Positions 59,600 to 64,000 of a DNA stretch of 64,000 bases are shown in pieces. Under the pieces are notes generated by a model. It had not been told where the DNA came from. It did not search any database and worked only from the letters and a program-made list of their open reading frames with translations. Source of the stretch: Lagopus muta (Eukaryota > Chordata > Aves > Galliformes > Phasianidae). Where the stretch lies: the NCBI RefSeq assembly GCF_023343835.1, contig NC_064440.1:29395537-29459536 (forward strand), given 5' to 3'. Position numbers and translations under genes: made by a program. How positions within the stretch are numbered: the first letter of the stretch is position 1; the number at the start of each line of letters is the position of its first letter.

Positions 59600-62500
59600 G
59601 TGAGTACCCGCTCTTGTTGAAAGAGTTGTTCACAAATGCTTAATTTTAAAAGCAGGCGAAAAGAGGAATAGCTGGGCTGTGTGGATACTGAAACCAAAAA
59701 CGCCTGTATGTGGCTTAGCTGCTGTTGAATGGGTTGGCTCATTTGGGGAGGAGGAGTGATAGAGGATCGCTTTGGATTTAAACATAAGGGCTTTGAGATA
59801 TTTCTTATTCATTAATCCACTGAATGTAATATATAAAAAGAGTATTATCTGTTAATGTTTCTGTATAAACCTGGTTGTATCTCAACATGTTTGATTTCAG
59901 TGCTTTAGATGATACTTTTCCTTAGACAAAAGCATTTGTGTTCATTTTCTTGCTTCGATTTCTAGTCAAACCAGACAAATTTTAGCTGACTGACTTCAGT
60001 GCAGAACTCTGTCCTATGCACGACATGGAAAAAAACCATAACACCGTATTTGGGAAGATCTCGATCACATTGGGTCAACCTGAAACCATTTCTTATTTAG
60101 TGGGTTGTGATATGAATTATGACTTTAGCTTCCAGAGGCTTTTGCTTACAGAAGATCTTGAAAATCTCTCTCTCACTTCTCCCCATGGTGCTATTCACGT
60201 AGGTTGCTATAATGACAGCAGGGATGATAGCATGCACTTGCCAAGTTGTTTTCTAGTGGAATGCAGAAGATAGATTTAAACTGCGCTTTGGGTATTGAAG
60301 CATTTAAATGACACTTTTTGTTTAAAATTATGTGTTTATCTTTGAATGTAGAAAACTTTTAGCTGACATTAAGAGCAATTTTAGGGTTTAGGTTGGGTTC
60401 TTTCTGCACGTATCAGTGCAAAATGAAATGTGGAGTAAGCATTTGGATGTCCTGAAAGTGCCTTTGTTGTTATTAAAATTGAGGTGCTGGCAAAAGCATG
60501 AATCAGATAATTAATTAAGCAAAATAATGCTCCAGTAGACCTCCAGACAAGAGGCTGTTTCAAAAACAGATGCTTGGTCAGCTTTCACCTCCTTCATAAG
60601 ACTTCAGCAAAGCGAGATTTTGTTTCTGGATAAAGCTTTCCATCTCTGTGCATGAGAAGTGAATGCACCTGGAAGAATGCTGAACTCTTTGATATTTTCT
60701 GGTAGAGACTCTTGCTTGGAGTTGGCAGATAAAAGACAAATGATTGTTAAAATCGGAAGCTTTGCTCATTTGTTGAAACTGGGCTCTCCTATCTGGAATT
60801 GACAGCTGCTACTTCATCTTTCAGAACAGCCTAGCCATGGCATCTTTCCATCAGACAGTAACAAAGAAACCAACACGGTTAAGGAGAGGGACAGATGGTA
60901 TTCTGTAGGTTGCTGGTATTCAGCTTCCAAGCATCTGAAGCTAGTGGGAAGTTGAGGAAGCTTTCGGAAGTTCTTGTAATATTGCCAGTATTCACCAGCT
61001 GTAGATTTCTACTTTGTGCAAACTCTGCCTCATAACTCAATTTCAGGCTGTGCTAGGAAAGCAGTAACATAAATCATCAGCCCAGAACTTGCTACAGTGC
61101 TTGTGTAAATTCTGTTGGCTTCATGTGATCTTTGCCATCTAATGTAGACGAGGAAGCATTGCGTTGTGCCTCACATAGACTTTGGCTTTAATGCCAAATG
61201 TGCCACTGACTGTAACTTCAAGCAAAGCACTTCTTGGCTCTTCTTTGCTTTGCTATAATTTGTTATTTCAGGTTAGCAGCTCTTTTAGATAATTCATTTA
61301 CTCTTTTTTCTTTGTTTTGTTTGTTTGTCTGTTTTGCAATGCATTGAACAATGTAGCAATTACATAATAGCTAAAAGTACCAATGTACTCATTTATTTTC
61401 CTCCAGGGAACGTATGTCTTCTTGCATTCAGTAAAGGGGACTCCTTTTGAAACACCTGATCAGGGGAAAGCGAGGCTCCTGACACACTGGGAACAACTGG
61501 ATTATGGAGTACAATTTACATCTTCAAGAAAATTCTTCACAATCTCTCCTATAATTCTGTGAGTTCTAAACTATATCATGAATGAAGTGAGTCACAAAAC
61601 CATGGCTTCAAAAGCCTCCATTAAATGAGTTGCAATTTACTTTTCTTTTTTTTTGCTTGTATCTAGGGAGTACTTATTTACAGGCCGCATAGACAACAAT
61701 CTTCCTGCAGTTTTCAACACTAATTCAAAGTACTGGAGTTGAAGTTTGTAAATGGTTATTAATGGAATGGGTTTTAAATATCAGAAACCTTGTGAGAAAA
61801 CCTATCAACTCTTGAAGTTCTTTAGAAGAAGACTGTGAAGTCGTAAATATTGAAAAGCTAAGCTAATTGTCTGTTAGTGCATGTCCATTACTTTGCAGTA
61901 ATTGCTAACCGTTCTGTAACTTGTCATTTGCGAGGAATGCGGCAGTCCTCACGAAGGGGATCCAGGCTATTACAGATTGCCTTCTGTTTACACTAGTTAT
62001 GTAAATAGACTGATTGGAAATTCTGCACCACCTGATTCTGTTGACAAAAGTATGGTTGTGTAACAGAGAGAAATCTGATACGTATTTAATATCCAGTTCT
62101 AAAAAATCATTCTGTTTTTCCTAAAAGGAAGTTGTCTGCTTGCTTGGCAGGGCTGAGGGGTGAGAGACACAGTATTCTGCATAGGAAGTTGTCTTACGTC
62201 GGAAAGAAATGGGAATAAAAACGTGCAACTGCTCAAAAAAAAAATCCTCTTTCTTCAAAGATAGTTTCCTGTAGGAATGCTGTATTACAGCACTTGCACA
62301 CAACTCTTCACACACCTAAGAAGCTGAATAAATGTTTCCTGTTTGCTGTAGGGAAAACAACACACTGCTGTGACATTTCTGTAGAGTTGTTTTTTTAGCA
62401 CTTTGAGGAGTATTGGAAGAAGATACTTAGTCTATAATACTGTTGTATAACATCCTAGAACCTAAGATGAGGTATTTAATACAAGAACACATCCATGGTT

Positions 62501-62746
62501 AATGGGTAAAATTAAGCTGATCACTGTAGCATCTTTTTCCAGCCATGCTTTGTTGGTGTGTTTGTGGATAAGGCTGTCAGCAATTAAGCTTGCTCCCTTT
62601 TCTCCTGCAGGTACTTCCTGGCGAGTTTCTACACAAAGTATGATCCGACACACTTTATCTTCAACACCACCTCTCTTCTGACAGTGCTTATCCCCAAGCT
62701 GCCACAATTGCACGGTGTTCGAATCTTTGGCATCAATAAATACTAG
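59419..62746 (+). CDS. ORMDL1: ORMDL1, ER membrane regulator of serine palmitoyltransferase (153 aa, three coding exons)
   Basis: ORMDL proteins sit in the ER membrane and inhibit serine palmitoyltransferase, the first enzyme of sphingolipid synthesis, when ceramide is high. The three exons splice in frame to 153 residues, the same length as human ORMDL1, with only a handful of substitutions. The N-terminus [17 protein letters not shown] and the C-terminus [11 protein letters not shown] are family signatures. Hydrophobic segments lie at about residues 22-42, 46-66, 104-117 and 126-140. The paralogues ORMDL2 and ORMDL3 are less likely, given the residue-level match and the position next to PMS1. 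The 5' UTR exon lies upstream in the CpG island, 1.5 kb or more away. Confidence 0.97.
59600..61406 (+). other. ORMDL1: ORMDL1 intron 2
   Basis: GTGAGT to CTCCAG, between phase-0 exon ends. No repeat or gene is recognised. Confidence 0.9.
61407..61558 (+). CDS. ORMDL1: ORMDL1 exon 3 (residues 59-108 plus two bases)
   Basis: The acceptor is TTTTCCTCCAG and the donor ATTCT|GTGAGT. The exon encodes [20 protein letters not shown], then [20 protein letters not shown] and [10 protein letters not shown]. This is the most conserved part of the family. It ends in phase 2, with CT joining the G that opens the next exon to make Leu109. Confidence 0.97.
61559..62610 (+). other. ORMDL1: ORMDL1 intron 3
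   Basis: GTGAGT to CCTGCAG, phase 2. No repeat or gene is recognised. Confidence 0.9.
62611..62746 (+). CDS. ORMDL1: ORMDL1 exon 4 (residues 109-153, stop)
   Basis: The acceptor is TTCTCCTGCAG. The exon encodes [40 protein letters not shown] and INKY, then TAG at 62744-62746. An AATAAA hexamer (62735-62740) falls inside the Asn-Lys codons near the end. Confidence 0.97.
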
Positions 62747-63260
62747 ACAGAAGGTGTGATGCTGACTGATCCTGACACAGACTCCGCTTCTTGGGCAAAG
62801 GAAACGAATAATCTGCTGTTATCTAATTGTATTCAATGAGAGATGCATTTACATCTGAGATACAATTACTACTTCCTTGCAGCACTGTCTGGGGCGAAAG
62901 TTGAGTTTCTAAGATGCCTTCAAATACCGAAATGTGGATAGGAAACTTATAGATGGAAGATTTCCTGAAGTTGAAGGCAGGCCCAGCTCTACAGTGTGAT
63001 CAGCACTACAAGTAGATGTAGGTCTGGCTGAGGCAGGTAAGGGAGGTGTGAATAACTGCTGAAATGGGGAGTGATGTTTCACCAGCGCCAGGCAGCCGTG
63101 ACGCAAATGGTAACTTACTGTATAAATCCAGCAGCCTCCATTCAAAGGACCGGCAACACTTTGTAGATAGGTGAAAGTAGCTGGTTCCTGCTCTGTGGAT
63201 TGTAAACGGGTGTGTTTGTTACTGCATTATGCAAGATTGTCTCAGTAAATACCGTGACAG
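62747..63260 (+). other. ORMDL1: ORMDL1 3' UTR, end not defined
   Basis: Sequence after the stop is noncoding in all frames of the gene's strand. No canonical AATAAA appears between the stop and the window end. A variant AGTAAA at about 63244 is a possible signal, and an AATAAA inside the last codons could give a very short 3' UTR. The true end may also lie outside the window. Confidence 0.4.
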
Positions 63261-63579
63261 TTGGTAAAAAGGGATGGTATGATTCATGCCTTATCTGTCC
63301 TTGTCATTTTTGTCACAGAGACTGGAGAAAGTCCATAACTGTTGGCTCAGGGATTGCTACGTGCACTCGATAGCTCAGTTTAGGTATGCTTTTGCAAGCT
63401 GCCACTGTTGTGTTTATTTCAGTTTGCTAACAGAACATTGACTTTTCTATCTGTAATTGGGACTTGCTGAGCCCTGCACCAAGGAGAAGCAGCTACACCA
63501 TAGAACAAGTGAGAGGAATAAGAGAAATTCTGCACAGATAATAGGTCAGAACAGAAGCGGTGCTAGCAGCAGGTGAAGA

Positions 63580-63850
63580 GACAGATGACACGGCCGGACC
63601 TCGTACAGTTTGCAAAAAAACACGGGAAGGACTTGCACGGAGACCTGCGGGAACGGCAGCGGTGCGTGACCCACGTGAGCTGCCCTGGCGGCGGACGGTA
63701 GGAGGTGCAGAGCTCCTGTGCCTGCGTGCCTGCCTGCCCCACGGCTGCCGGACACGGGCAGCTCGGAGCCGGCGGAAGGCTCGCTTTGTCTGCTGGTTGC
63801 TGGGAGGGGAGAGAAGGAAAAATGTTTGTTTTCCTGCCGGGATAATTTAC
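63580..63850. promoter_or_regulatory. GC-rich patch near the window end, possible promoter of the next gene
   Basis: CpG density rises between about 63588 and 63790 after AT-rich ORMDL1 flank. In mammals OSGEPL1 lies on this side of ORMDL1, so the patch could be its promoter. No OSGEPL1-like coding sequence is in the window. The open frame across it shows no recognisable motif. Confidence 0.35.
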
Positions 63851-64000
63851 CAACGTGTGATGAAGATGCTGTTCAAAAAGCGCGACTTTTCTGATTTATT
63901 GGAAGTAAATAACTCCTTCTTTGTGCAATGAAGCCTGAGCTGGCTCCTTTTTACTGACATCCCTTACACGGCTTACCTCAGCGCTCTACAGCGTTTGTGT

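Overview
The window is vertebrate nuclear DNA, most likely from a bird and probably a galliform. Genes are split by GT-AG introns, the interspersed repeats are almost all 5'-truncated CR1 LINEs of the chicken type, and one short endogenous-retrovirus-like element is present. No bacterial-type operon, CRISPR array or prokaryotic gene was seen.

Two protein-coding genes are complete in their coding parts and lie head to head. PMS1 (MutL-family mismatch repair) is on the minus strand. It has 12 coding exons from the ATG at 55349-55351 to the stop at 16589-16591, encodes 920 residues, and has a 5' UTR exon in a CpG island near 57.4-57.5 kb. ORMDL1 (ER regulator of sphingolipid synthesis) is on the plus strand, with three coding exons from 59426 to 62746 and 153 residues. 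The CpG island at about 56.87-58.03 kb lies between them and is read as a shared bidirectional promoter. The same head-to-head pairing is known in mammals. The two genes share a promoter region but no biochemical pathway.

Layout: 1-16.37 kb is the flank beyond the PMS1 3' end. It holds an intact tRNA-Leu(CAG) gene (1289-1371, minus) abutting a 0.95-kb CR1, three further CR1 pieces, a CpG-enriched patch at 13.43-14.27 kb and a (TA)n microsatellite. From 16.37 to about 57.5 kb is PMS1. Its largest intron (37694-48470) carries a 1,177-bp retroviral-like element with inverted rather than direct ends, and CR1 remnants lie in introns 2, 5 and 6. From about 57.5 kb to beyond 63 kb is ORMDL1. A second GC-rich patch at 63.58-63.85 kb may announce another gene beyond the window.

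Most of the window is ordinary avian gene territory. The points most worth a second look are the inverted-end retroviral element (46026-47202), a cysteine in place of a nearly invariant glycine in ATPase motif I of PMS1, a CR1-like remnant inside the bidirectional promoter island, and a poly(A) hexamer embedded in the last codons of ORMDL1.
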